Positions 1 to 9,347 of a stretch of 64,000 bases of DNA are shown here, one piece after another. The first letter of the stretch is position 1, and every line of letters begins with the position of its first letter. The position numbers and the translations under genes were made by a program. The DNA comes from Mnemiopsis leidyi. Taxonomy: Eukaryota; Ctenophora; Tentaculata; Lobata; Bolinopsidae. The notes beneath the pieces were generated by a model. It was not told the origin of the DNA and ran no database searches. It saw nothing but the letters and a program-made list of their open reading frames with translations. The stretch is taken from contig JH152806.1 of the NCBI GenBank assembly GCA_000226015.1, positions 416,136 through 480,135 of the forward strand, read 5' to 3'.

Positions 1-1470
1 TGGATAGTGGTTCCAGTTTAAGACAACGCCCAAAAAATCACACTTCCAGACGGCCAATCGTCTCCAAACTTTGTAGGATTACTACTGGCATCGATACCGA
101 ACAAATGCGACCAATTTTGGCCCGATCCGAGCAAGTTTTGAAAATGTCACATTTTGTCACATATGTGACGTCACAAGTGTGACATTAGGCTAATTCGTCC
201 CAAAGTCACTGTAGGCAGAGGTCTTGACTTGTTTTACCCATCTGGTATCATAAAAAGTGGTTTTGGCTCAAAAAAGTACCCAATGGATAGCTGGTTCCAC
301 TTTATGGATAAATCTATGGATAATGGTTCCAATTTGGTTCCAATTTTCACGAATACATCGACTCTTCGCGCGCTTTCAGTTTGTATGGTCTAGAAGAGAA
401 AGAGTTACGCAGGACGTATTACTTGTATTCATTAAACACCCTCCGAGCTCGGAGCTTGAGTAGACAATTTGAGTTATTCCAATCGAAGTAATATCATCCG
501 TTTCATCAGCAAATTATTCTCACTCTACATTTCATCATTGAAAACGAAAACTTAACATTTGCTGTTTATAAACTTAACATTTGCTGTTTATAAACTATCG
601 GTACCTTCAAGGGGAAGACAGATTTAACTCTGCTCGGAGCTTTTTACACTTCACTGCAGCTGGTATGTATGTATGAAACATTCCAGTACACATTTTTGTG
701 CAAGCACTGTAAATTACTAAGTTGCTGTATCTTAAACCGCATGAACCCATAACACACATAGGTTCGATTAATTAAATTAAGGAAATGATAAAATTTACAT
801 GATGCTACTCGCAAGTGTCCACACAGTAACACAGTGCCATTAAATAAAGCATGGAAAAATGTGAGGCATCCTCAGTTTATACATTACTGGACACACGTAG
901 TTCTGTGTAGGAACTGTGTGCTGGACTCAAATTGTTGGAGCAGTAAGGAGTATCTGCAAGTAAAGCTAAAGTCTAACCGTCCAAAATTATTTTAACAATC
1001 CTAAAAATGCTTCCTCAAATTGTTTAAATTATAACTCAAATGCCGATACCAAAAAACGGCGGTCATCGATAAAAAGCACCAAAAGATAAATGATAATAAT
1101 AATCAATAATTTTTCTTCGTTCTTAAAACATTACCGAAACTTGTTCAGTCCAAAATCACTTTAATGCCTCATAAACGAGAACCAGCAGTTAACGTAATGG
1201 TTACCGGACAGAAGAACCGTTGTCAGAAAACTCCTGTCTGGAAGCAGTCTTTTTGGCGGGATGAATACCTGGCATGAATGTGTGATCACGTGATTGTTCC
1301 AACCCTATTCTTTACGGTCACCTTTTTGCAGTCGGCATCATACTTATAGCTTCATTCATCAAATTCTCCAGTTCATTTTGGATATTTCATAGCTGAAAGC
1401 AAGATGAGTCCCTCATTCCAGAGTAATGAACTATTTTCACGACTTTAGAACTAGCTGTTTATATCTCCCT
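1..1470. other. 3' flank of the CNC-bZIP gene
   Basis: No coding exon is supported here. The part next to 1470 must include the 3' UTR of the minus-strand bZIP gene. On the minus strand an ATTAAA lies near 1160-1166 and is a possible polyadenylation signal. A 22-bp direct repeat occurs twice around 550-595. A palindrome-like stretch with a TGACGTCA core lies near 160-182. The short open frames in both strands have no coding look. Confidence 0.5.
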
Positions 1471-1584
1471 TCACTTGTGCGTGTGAACACCAGGATGTTT
1501 ACGTAGATGTTCTACTATTCGAGACTGAGCGTGTTCGTATCGCAACCTGGCTCTCTCGTACTCCAGTGTCATCTCTTCTTGCTT
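1471..1584 (-). CDS. CNC-bZIP factor, last coding exon (leucine zipper tail and stop)
   Basis: On the minus strand an acceptor CCCTCCAG precedes 37 codons and a TGA stop. The exon begins KQEEMTLEYERARLR and ends KHPGVHTHK. It continues the coiled-coil leucine zipper of the previous exon in phase 0, with heptad-spaced hydrophobic residues and many charged residues. The zipper would mediate dimerisation; CNC factors usually pair with small Maf proteins. The short basic tail after the zipper resembles no domain I know. This is the 3'-most coding exon of the gene. Confidence 0.82.
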   Translation of the reverse strand, partial: KQEEMTLEYERARLRYEHAQSRIVEHLRKHPGVHTHK

Positions 1585-2069
1585 CTGGAGGGATTTAGAA
1601 AAAAAAGTTTTAGAGAAGTTTTAGAAAAAGTTTAGAACAATTTTTTGCAAAATCTAATTAATGTTCAACGTTGAACAATTGGAAACAAGCCCCGGAATCG
1701 AAGCCTATCATGCTTAAATCATTTTTATTGACATAAAGATGATAAAGTTTAGATATAACTAATCGAAGTATGTTAGGGGGTTTAAATAATATAAAAAATA
1801 GTCCTACGATCAATATCTGAATCCCTCAATACCTTATCAATTATGGAGTTTGGTAACAATGTTTGATAAGTGTGTTTGGAGTGTTTTTTTCTGTTTGGGT
1901 TTCAAAATATTTATGATTTGAAAGATTGTGTTCTATAAGTTCAATAAAATTACAATTGTAAATTGTAAAAAATTGTAAAGTAGTATACATATCAAAAACA
2001 AAAGAAGAAAACTACATATTTTAAAACCATTACGTTAGTTTAAAAATAGTCTAAAAAGCTCCAACTTAC

Positions 2070-2264
2070 CCTGACAGCATCCCTCAACTTTTCCTGTAGC
2101 TCCTTCTTCTTCTGATCCAGCTCGTTGAGTCTCATGTTCTGTCTTTGTCGACACTTCTGGACAGCTTTGCGCGTTAATCCCCGTCTCCGCATGTCGCGCA
2201 GCAAAATGCTCTGTATCTCTGGTAGTCCCTGTATTTTATTGCCTTCTTCAGACAGTGCCTCACT
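2070..2264 (-). CDS. CNC-bZIP factor, exon with DNA-binding basic region
   Basis: This 65-codon minus-strand exon lies between an ATAG acceptor and a GGGTAAGT donor. It carries LLRDMRRRGLTRKAVQKCRQ, which aligns with the CNC basic region of NRF/NFE2/BACH proteins ([22 protein letters not shown]), then the start of a leucine zipper. CNC factors bind antioxidant or Maf-recognition elements with small Mafs and control stress and differentiation genes. The normally invariant base-contacting Asn of the N-x7-R signature is Thr here, and the following Ala pair is Ala-Val, while Cys-Arg is kept. That makes specificity uncertain. I cannot tell NFE2L from BACH or a lineage-specific paralogue. Confidence 0.85.
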
Positions 2265-3364
2265 CTATTGTTACATATAACTAGAATTTTTGACAATGCG
2301 TCTCTTTGCCGAACCCTTTGGAGCATAATGCCGCTCTAGAATTCCCAGACAGTATTCCTCAACTGGTATGCTACGAAATCAATAACTAATAAGCTCCCTA
2401 CATTTAGGTTGGAAAAATATGTCCTTAAAAGTGGAGACCGGGAGCGTATATTTCTGCACGTGTGTTTCACCAAACATAAATTATCTAATTATCTTTTTCA
2501 TTGGTCATTATCGTACTACAAAGGTTGCCGAATAAAACTCATCCTAATAAATGCTGTCTAATTAAAACCCTGGGTGAGGCCAACTAATCGTTTCCTTCAA
2601 AATGAAGCTAGCAATCGTCCATGCATGTTTCCGGAAATTCCAGCCCTTAAAGTAATCAAATTTTCCATGGCACTAATTAATTTTTGGCTTGGAAACTGTG
2701 GTGATCCAACTACAAGATTCATTGTCGATCACGTGACATTAAAAAACCAATCAGAATTTGTAAAACTAACTAGACTCAGTAACGCTTATTAGAGCATAAC
2801 AAATGATGAAGGTAGCACCAGGGTTACACTGTGTACATCAGCAAGGTGACGTTTGTACGATAGTACATAAAATACCTGCCCACCGTACTCCTGGCCTACA
2901 ATGGTGCGCAATAGCATCTCCAAAATTTTACAAAGGTCCACAAACTTGAGAGTAAAATCAGAAATATCTGAACTAAGTCAAACAGCAGAGGATTTAATGC
3001 ATTCCGGGAAGACAGATCACGGAGATTCTGGTAGAAAGATATTTAGTGTTAATGTTACTGCTTTACTGTACTTGGTTTTTGAATGCCATCATTTTTGTTG
3101 GATATCTTTAAGGAGCGAGTTAGCAATTATATGTTATGAAGCAAACGTCCAAAAAAGGTAATTTTACATGTCACATAGGGCTATAACATTGAGGTAAAAA
3201 AGAACAGTATGTTACGCATCCACGTAAAACGCAGGATGGCAAACACAACGAGTAAAATCAAAATAAATAATTTTCAAAAACCGTAACTACTCCGTGGACC
3301 ATTATATTTTTAAGAGACTAAGAGAGACGATGGTTAACAGTGTTTACACCTAATGTTATCTTGC

Positions 3365-3455
3365 CTGGATAATGTCGTTGAATTGCTGCTTGTTCATCTC
3401 AACAATTCCAGCCTCTGTGAATTGGTACTCCCCTATCTGCACTGTGGTGTTTCCA
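3365..3455 (-). CDS. CNC-bZIP factor, CNC-domain exon
   Basis: A 91-nt minus-strand exon follows TTTTCAG and ends CCAG before GCAAGA, so the downstream intron is GC-AG rather than GT-AG. It encodes GNTTVQIGEYQFTEAGIVEM, then NKQQFNDIIQ. The segment GIVEMNKQQFNDII matches the CNC extension of NRF proteins (KIVNLPVVDFNEMM), which lies directly upstream of the basic region and helps DNA binding. Phases join both neighbouring exons without a stop, supporting the GC donor. Confidence 0.8.
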
Positions 3456-3570
3456 CTGAAAACATGGAAGAAAATCAGTAAATATTGGTGAGGAAAATAA
3501 ACTCGTAAGATGTACTAGATAGTTAAATTGAGATAACTATGTTTTGCCACTGAAAAAGTGTCTTTCTTAC

Positions 3571-3635
3571 CTGGATTCAGAATCTGAACTTTCTGATAAC
3601 ATGGCTTGGCTTCTGTGTTCAGCAGCGTTTTGGGT
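3571..3635 (-). CDS. CNC-bZIP factor, acidic/serine-rich exon upstream of the CNC domain
   Basis: A 65-nt minus-strand exon lies between TTGTTCAG and GTAAGA. It reads TQNAAEHRSQAMLSESSDSE and finishes with a split serine codon shared with the exon at 3365-3455. Ser/Asp/Glu-rich sequence just before the CNC box is typical of the linker in this family. The frame is open throughout and the phases agree (0 in, 2 out). The rest of the N-terminus, which should hold the activation or repression domains, lies further up the minus strand and is not identified. Confidence 0.65.
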
Positions 3636-3717
3636 CTGAACAACGATAGCATTTAGTAACTAGTGTTAAACTTTAACAATGAAACTTATAAATTTCTTAT
3701 CTTTAAAATATTATTAC

Positions 3718-3848
3718 CAATCGTTTGCTTGTGGTTCGATAAAAACATAAATCTGAGCTGGTAAGAAACAAAAAATTAGACTTAAATTTTCTTCTTCTTG
3801 TGAAATTACTTCCAATTCCTACTCACAATAATCGCTGTCGATGTCTGA
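3718..3848 (-). CDS. Possible further small exons of the CNC-bZIP gene
   Basis: Two small intervals look like minus-strand exons. One is 3718-3757, after CTTACCAG and before GTAATA. The other is 3826-3848, after CATTTTCAG and before GTGAGT. In one phase they read SDIDSDYSQIYVFIEPQAND, which looks protein-like, but that phase does not join the exon at 3571-3635 cleanly. The phase that does join reads less convincingly. Splice signals are fair and size is tiny, so these are candidates only. Confidence 0.25.
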
Positions 3849-3930
3849 TCTGAAAATGACAAAATATGAGCTTAGAAAATATACTGTGAACAGTGAGGCC
3901 GGTGCATCGCAGATGGGAAACCAGGTGGCC

Positions 3931-4109
3931 GACGTCCTGCCCCAGAATATCGTGCCCCAGAACGGTGTAACCCAGAGATTTCACCTCAGTGACGTCCTGC
4001 TCCTCAACAGAAAACATTGTTAGGGTTATGGTACGGGTAGGGTTAGGGTCGCTGGGGCCAACACTGTGGGACAAAATGTTCTGGGGCACGATGTTCTCGG
4101 GCAGGACAA
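3931..4109. mobile_element. Small foldback (inverted-repeat) element
   Basis: Arms of about 32 bp at 3931-3963 and 4078-4109 are near-perfect inverted repeats with the core CGTGCCCCAGAAC. The loop includes CCCTAAC-type repeats on the minus strand. No transposase and no clear target-site duplication are seen. This is probably a non-autonomous DNA element. Confidence 0.5.
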
Positions 4110-4383
4110 CATGTTATACGAACTTAAGCATAATACAAGTTGTTAAGTTAAATAGTTTGCTTACCACTGTTGCTGAAAGGAACAAGGGAATGAACAATCT
4201 GGTGGGATGAACAGTTGGAATGTAATGCCTCCAGCTTGCCTTGCTAAAAAAATTAAAGTGTTTGGCATGCTGATGAATTATTCCTAGTGTACGATTTTGT
4301 ATCCTGAAGACCTATCTGGCTAACAAAGAGGGATCAGGGTTGATAGGCCGTAAATGATGTGTATTGGCCAAGCTTCAGCTACT

Positions 4384-4600
4384 GACGAAAACGTCCAAAG
4401 TGACGAAAACGTCCCAAGTCCAGGACGAAAAACGTCCCAGGTTCCGAGCAGCAAGTACCAAAATGTCCTACATTCCGAGTAAGGCTTGTCAAGCCTAAGG
4501 ACGAAAACGTCCCAGATTCGGATCAGCAAGGACGAAAACGTCCCACATTCCGATCAGCAAGGTACGAAAACGGCCCAGATTCCATTTAGCACGTGGAAAC
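4384..4600. repeat. Degenerate minisatellite, ~31-bp unit
   Basis: The core GGACGAAAACGTCCCAGATT recurs with variation about six times, often followed by CCGATCAGCAA. Some copies are truncated or carry substitutions. It gives a spurious open frame of the TKTSQIRISK type. Confidence 0.7.
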
Positions 4601-4824
4601 CAAAATGTCCCAATTTTAGAGGCAAAAAGGTCCCATTTTCAAACCATGATGCAATAACAAATATTTTGGCTTTTATGCGATCAAGTGCGATTTTTGGGAA
4701 AATATGCGAAAATAAGTGGTAAAACCAAAATATGCAGAATTATGCGGATAATATAGAATTGTGCGAAATTGTGCGGAGAACTGGAAGTTGTGCAAAATCG
4801 CACTCACTGCACTTAAATGTTGCC

Positions 4825-5085
4825 TCTGCTATTTATAATCTCTTATAAGACCCCATCTTAAGTATTGTGTCAAATTGTGAAATCTAGTAGCGGCTCATAG
4901 GAAATGAGCAACTGTTTTGGACCTGGAGAGCGTCCAGAAGCGGTTTACCCGTCTAATCGATGAGGTGGATATTCTTCCCTAAATCCCTACAGTCGACAAC
5001 TGGAAATCCTCAATTTCAAATGCTGGCTGAGCGGCAAATACATGGGGACCTTATTGAAGCTTTCAAAGCAACAAGTTGTTTGACT
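4825..5085 (+). mobile_element. LINE fragment (C-terminal end of a non-LTR reverse transcriptase)
   Basis: Across shifted frames this reads LYN-L-RPHLKYCVKLW, then ERVQKRFTRLIDEV, then SRQLEILNFKMLAERQIHGD and LIEAFKA. These are the conserved blocks downstream of the catalytic domain in Jockey/CR1-like LINE reverse transcriptases (compare YKSLVRPHLEYC, VQRRFTRMI, LxxRRxRGDLIExYKI). At least one frameshift and an internal stop make it inactive. Both ends of the element are missing. Confidence 0.65.
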
Positions 5086-5091
5086 GAATTA

Positions 5092-5450
5092 TGAATGCCT
5101 CAGTGGCGCAGACGGTTGAATTGCCTGTCTGCCAATCGAAAGGTTAGCAGTTCAATTACCAGCTGCGGCACTGGCTATGGTGTGAGCATCGTTGATGCTC
5201 GGCTAATAAGGATTTGGTTGGATCTATGCAGCCCCACTCGAGAAATCGGGTGTGAGGGTTAAATGAGTAGATGCTCATTGCAGCGAAGTCTTGGACGATG
5301 AAAGTATAGTACACACTACTTTAACCGCCACTGGCGTGTATGTATAAATGTACATTCAGCCTCCTGTATTCCTGTAATTGGCCGTTACACTTTTGTAACA
5401 TGTAGCTGTTGAAGTGTCTGAATTAAGATAAGTATAAGATAAAAATTTAC
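5092..5450 (+). mobile_element. tRNA-derived SINE-like element
   Basis: The start resembles a tRNA gene with class-II style boxes: an A-box-like TGGCGCAGACGG and a B-box-like AGTTCAATTACC about 45 bp later. About 250 bp of non-tRNA body follow, including GTGAGCATCGTTGATGCTCG and CCGCCACTGGCGTGTATGTA. It sits directly after the LINE fragment. I see no clear target-site duplication, so the right end is approximate. Confidence 0.55.
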
Positions 5451-5453
5451 CTT

Positions 5454-5518
5454 ACCAGGTGCTTACGCCGAGTGGGGTGATGCATGCAAAAGGGGTCTGG
5501 TTAGAGCAAAGATAAAAA
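5454..5518 (+). repeat. Short interspersed repeat, copy 1 (AGGTGCTTA...GGTTAGAGCA)
   Basis: Conserved left flank ACCAGGTGCTTACGCCG and right flank GCAAAAGGGGTCTGGTTAGA enclose a variable centre. The same two flanks recur at 6356-6421 and, inverted, at 8667-8720. Confidence 0.6.
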
Positions 5519-6088
5519 TATGAGCCATGTTTGTTTAATTCTAGCAGATCAGGTCGCAATATTATGTCATCCAATAGCCAATAGGTGTTGTAAAAGTGAT
5601 ATTCAAGTTAGGAATATTCAGTGTGTTTTTTGTTTTGTTTTTCTGAAAAACACTTGTTTTTCTCCCCTTTTGGAACAAGCTTCCTCGAGAAGTACAGAAT
5701 TCTAAAACTGTCGTAAGCTTTAAAATGGGTTTGAAAATTAGTTTCAAGTTAAAAGGACATGATCTCTAGAAATGTATTAAATGATCTCAACTTCTGGAAT
5801 GTGTCCAATGAAGTTTTAGGAAGAATTGAAGTTATGTTAGTAATGAAGAAAGACATAATGAATATTTTTTGCTTTAGTCCTGTCCCATGGTGGCTAAAAA
5901 ATTTTTCATTATAATTTAAGTCCAACTAAAAATACAGTTAACATTTTTGTCGCTATCGTATCTTCAATGTTGGTAGGGTTGGAATTGAGAAGGTCACAAG
6001 GTCCTTTTTCCATTTATTACTTAAATATTTTAGATAGATATAATATGTGGACTACTGTAATATCATGTCATAAATATTACTCTGTACT

Positions 6089-6576
6089 TGACGAGATGAT
6101 ATCCGTCTACCGTTCTAACGAAACGTTCTCGTTCAGCTTTAGCTGCGTGAGTCGGATATCACCACGACAAGCAACGTCTGACAACCAATATAGCCCATAC
6201 GGCACGTGCGCGCGCGGCCCGGCTCCAAATTCGGCAGGTCGCCAGCTCCCTCAAACCTATGCAAGCCAGCTAGCGACCTGTCCAAATTTGAAGCCGTTTA
6301 ATTAGTATACACATACGCGTTATACGATACTATAACTAGTTTAGCATTTCACCAAACCAGGTGCTTACACCGCGCGCGCCGCGGCGGCTTATACGCGCGC
6401 AAAAGGGCTCTGGTTAGAGCACGTTTGGCATAATATGGTCTCACGTTGTGACCGCCGCGCACTGATCGCAGCAGCATTGTCGAGATGTTCATGTTACCCG
6501 ACCCGCGCGGCCGCGCGCGGCTCGCAGTTTTCTGCTCTCCTCGCGTTAGAACGTTAAACGGATATCATCTCGTCAA
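6089..6576. mobile_element. Terminal-inverted-repeat element (MITE-like, GC-rich)
   Basis: About 33 bp at the left end, starting TTGACGAGATGATATCCG, is repeated inverted at the right end (CGGATATCATCTCGTCAA) with a few mismatches. The 488-bp body is rich in CGCG and contains copy 2 of the short AGGTGCTTA repeat. No transposase is coded and no clear target-site duplication is found, so the superfamily is unassigned. Confidence 0.6.
6356..6421 (+). repeat. Short interspersed repeat, copy 2
   Basis: The left flank ACCAGGTGCTTACACCG and right flank CAAAAGGGCTCTGGTTAGAG match copy 1 at 5454-5518. The centre is a different, CGCG-rich 30 bp. It is nested in the TIR element at 6089-6576. Confidence 0.6.
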
Positions 6577-6714
6577 CAGCAGCAGGGCTATGCACAATGC
6601 AATGTGTAGCAAGCATAATAAGCGTTTTTGTATGTTGATAACCTACTGTTGCGGCTTTGGCCAATAGACAAACATCAGATCACGCGTGCAGCTGCCACGC
6701 GCGCAGCGCGTGGC

Positions 6715-7390
6715 GGTGTAACTGCACCTTGCCTTGTCATTTTATTGCAATTGCCATATTAAATATATTCTCTTCGAATGAATAGATTGGACAAGGTCAG
6801 ACAATAAGCAATTGGTTAGGTGAAGGCGTGATTGCCGCGAAAGTAGGTTATTTGCTAAACCAGCATTATAGCCCAGATGTGTGGGCGCGAAGCTCCAAAG
6901 TCGGATAGGTAACCAGCTCGCTCACACAGTGCCTCGCGCGAGTTGTATGGCAGTGCGCACCCTCCTGTCATTTTATTTCCATAGAGGGTCGGACAAAGTC
7001 AAACACCGCGCGAGTGGGGTAACAGCTTTTTACACCGACAATATGATGATCATAATTGCAGCCTTTATTGTCTTAAAATAATCTTAAATAAAAGTTCAAT
7101 ATGGTATTAAATTATGGTAAATCAGAATTCAAGGGTGTTGATATTGTTACATGGTGGTTGGGGAGAGTGTTAGACAAAAATAATCTCTGTAGTAAATTTT
7201 GAGTTACACAGGAAATAAAGTTATTATATTTATATCAATGTATCGGAATCCAAATCTACTACACTGATAAGGTAAGACTGGTATTATTTTTTGTACTTCA
7301 GTGCGCACCCTTATGACATTTTATTCGATTCCCTCTATTCCCTCTATTAGCTTCGACATTCGAATGAGGGTCGGGCAAAGTCAGACAAAT
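6715..7390. repeat. Diverged direct repeats, three partial copies
   Basis: A block with TGTCATTTTATT and a GGTCGGACAAAGTCAGACAA-type tail occurs around 6721-6806, 6950-7005 and 7300-7390. The preceding sequence near 6870-6935 also resembles 6190-6255 (CAGCTCxCTCA and neighbours). These are probably relics of one non-autonomous element family. Confidence 0.45.
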
Positions 7391-7783
7391 TATTTCTTAC
7401 TTGTTACTCTCTCACTTCCCGTTAACTACTCTTGTGAGTGAAGATGAGTGATCAAAACAATCCTTCAATGTTCAAATATATGTCACTATTCGGTTTCAAA
7501 GATCCATATTTAGTAATTTTCTGTTCTTGTAGTAAAAATAAACTTTTCCCGATGATGTATTAAAAGATGTGATGTTTATGAGTTGTTCACTTAACACAAT
7601 AGCTTACATACCCGACCGTAGACACTCAGAGAATAGATTGTAGAGCCTTCTCTAACTGTACTCTGTTTACTGGTTCTCCGTTATGCACTTGTCACACTTG
7701 TTACCGTTACACTTGTACCATAAGTTGTTTGCTATATAAATATAAACTTACTTTTTATTTAAGCTTCGATCAGGAGTTCACCG

Positions 7784-8080
7784 GGCGCTGTCAGCGGCGT
7801 AACGATGCCCCGGCCAACCCGGCTACGCCGGGGGGCGCCGTCATCAGGGGGCGCCAAATCGTCAGAAAAAATATGGGACAATTTTGCAAGATTAACTGCG
7901 CAACTAGCAAAATAGCGTGATTGGTTTAATAACTTCACTATTTATTTCGATTTTTCGGCCATTTTTTCACAAATTGCTCCAAGTAAGCCCTTACACCAGG
8001 GGCGCCAATTAGGGGCGCATTTTCATCGCCGAGGGGCGCCATATTGGCTAGACCTACTACGTTACGCCACTGGGCACTGT
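7784..8080. mobile_element. hAT-type MITE with target-site duplications
   Basis: The element spans 7792-8072. It starts CAGCGGCGTAACG and ends CGTTACGCCACTG, 13-bp terminal inverted repeats with one mismatch. It is flanked by 8-bp direct repeats, GGCGCTGT on the left and GGCACTGT on the right (7 of 8 match). An 8-bp duplication and CAGNGGCGTA-like termini fit the hAT superfamily. Its 281 bp code for nothing, so it would need a transposase from elsewhere. Confidence 0.75.
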
Positions 8081-9301
8081 GTGGCTCTTTTTAAATTCTA
8101 CGTGTCCCTTCGATCGTTGTCGTAGACAATAAGGACTGAGGTACCCAGCCCAGGCAAAATCGACATATGTTGGCTTAGCAACATAGCATAGATTTATGGA
8201 ATGAGCTTTATGTACTCATAGGATCTTTGTTGAATGGGTTGAGCCTTGCATCTTCTCATATCAAATATTTTCACTTAAGTCCTGATGGTTGTTGCAAATT
8301 TGAGTCAGTGATAAATAGTTTTTATCTTCTTCTTCACATGCCGGGCTTGTAGAAATGTAGAACTTGTCAAAATCCGATATTGTAATGAGCAAGGCCAGTT
8401 TCAACAGTGCCTAGAGCTAAGATGGACAATCAGAGCGGCATCTTTTTTGTCCTTTAGCACTTTGTCCCGTGTAAATTTCAAATACAACCTGGTTGACAGA
8501 GTCTCCACCCTTTTTATCCCATTCAAAGATTATTGTGATTCCATTCTATGCCAACACCAATTGAACTTTATTAAATAGTGAAGTGGAAGTTGTTTGCATG
8601 CCCTATGCTGTTGCACTAGTATAAACGAGATTTACTGAAGCGCCATACTGTTCCTATGAACAAGCTTGCTCTAACAAGAGCCCTTTTGGGCGCCACCAGA
8701 GGTAGCATGAATAAGCACCTATTTAGGTGAATGAACAAGCTATTGCTTATGAATATATTGTCTATGGGTGAAAAGTTTGATAAAGAAGCATGCACTCACG
8801 TATAAGCACACACAAAGCTAGTATACACATTACCCAAAAACCCCCCTCAATGCCTTTTTGCGCCTTTGGCACTAAAAGTATAAAACCAGAAAATAATTCT
8901 CACCTCTACTCTATAGATTAAAGAAAGTAGAGATGAGCTGCTTTTTAGCCTCTGGGCTTTAAGGTGTTTTTATAACCATTTTTTTAAGTTTTTTATTCTT
9001 GAAGCTCTCCTAAATTTGTGTTGCACTGCAGGCTTAAATTCTTCTTTGGACTCTGACACTCTTACTGTTTAATTTTCAATATAAGTTAAATAATTTTTCT
9101 ACAGTTTATTTGATGGTAAAATGCTCATTGTAGCCAATTTTCATTCATTTTCATCATTATTATCATCTTACTATTTACTTACCTTAACCGGAATATCCTA
9201 TTTTTGCTTTCTTTATACCCATCACAGTTTTTAATGAATTTAGCCATATATTGATGCCCACCAGAAAGATGTAAACAAAGAATCTGCTGCCTTTTAAAGC
9301 A
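8081..9301. other. 5' flank of the supervillin-like gene
   Basis: Apart from the short inverted repeat at 8667-8720 I see no coding feature. The promoter and 5' UTR of the long supervillin isoform should lie here or further upstream. No TATA box at a useful distance from the ATG at 9302 is obvious. Confidence 0.4.
8667..8720 (-). repeat. Short interspersed repeat, copy 3 (inverted)
   Basis: On the minus strand this reads AGGTGCTTATTC, a variable centre, then CCCAAAAGGGCTCTTGTTAG. It is the third copy of the family at 5454 and 6356. Confidence 0.55.
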
Positions 9302-9347
9302 ATGAGTTCAACACCTAGCTCCCGTTCAAGATTTAGAGAGTTCAATG
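9302..9347 (+). CDS. SVIL: SVIL-like exon 1 (start codon)
   Basis: ATG opens MSSTPSSRSRFREFN and ends with a split codon before GTAATT. I chose this ATG because it is the only one upstream of exon 2 in a matching phase and the frame is short and open. The serine/arginine-rich start is typical of a disordered supervillin N-terminus. A further upstream non-coding exon is possible. Confidence 0.7.

Noticed and set aside
2566-2835. Possible MITE bounded by AACCCTGG inverted ends
   Set aside because: Only 8 bp match and no target-site duplication is visible.
3823-4089. Minus-strand frame MFSVEEQDVTE... as the first exon of the bZIP gene
   Set aside because: Phases can be made to fit, but it lies in the loop and arm of the foldback element at 3931-4109.
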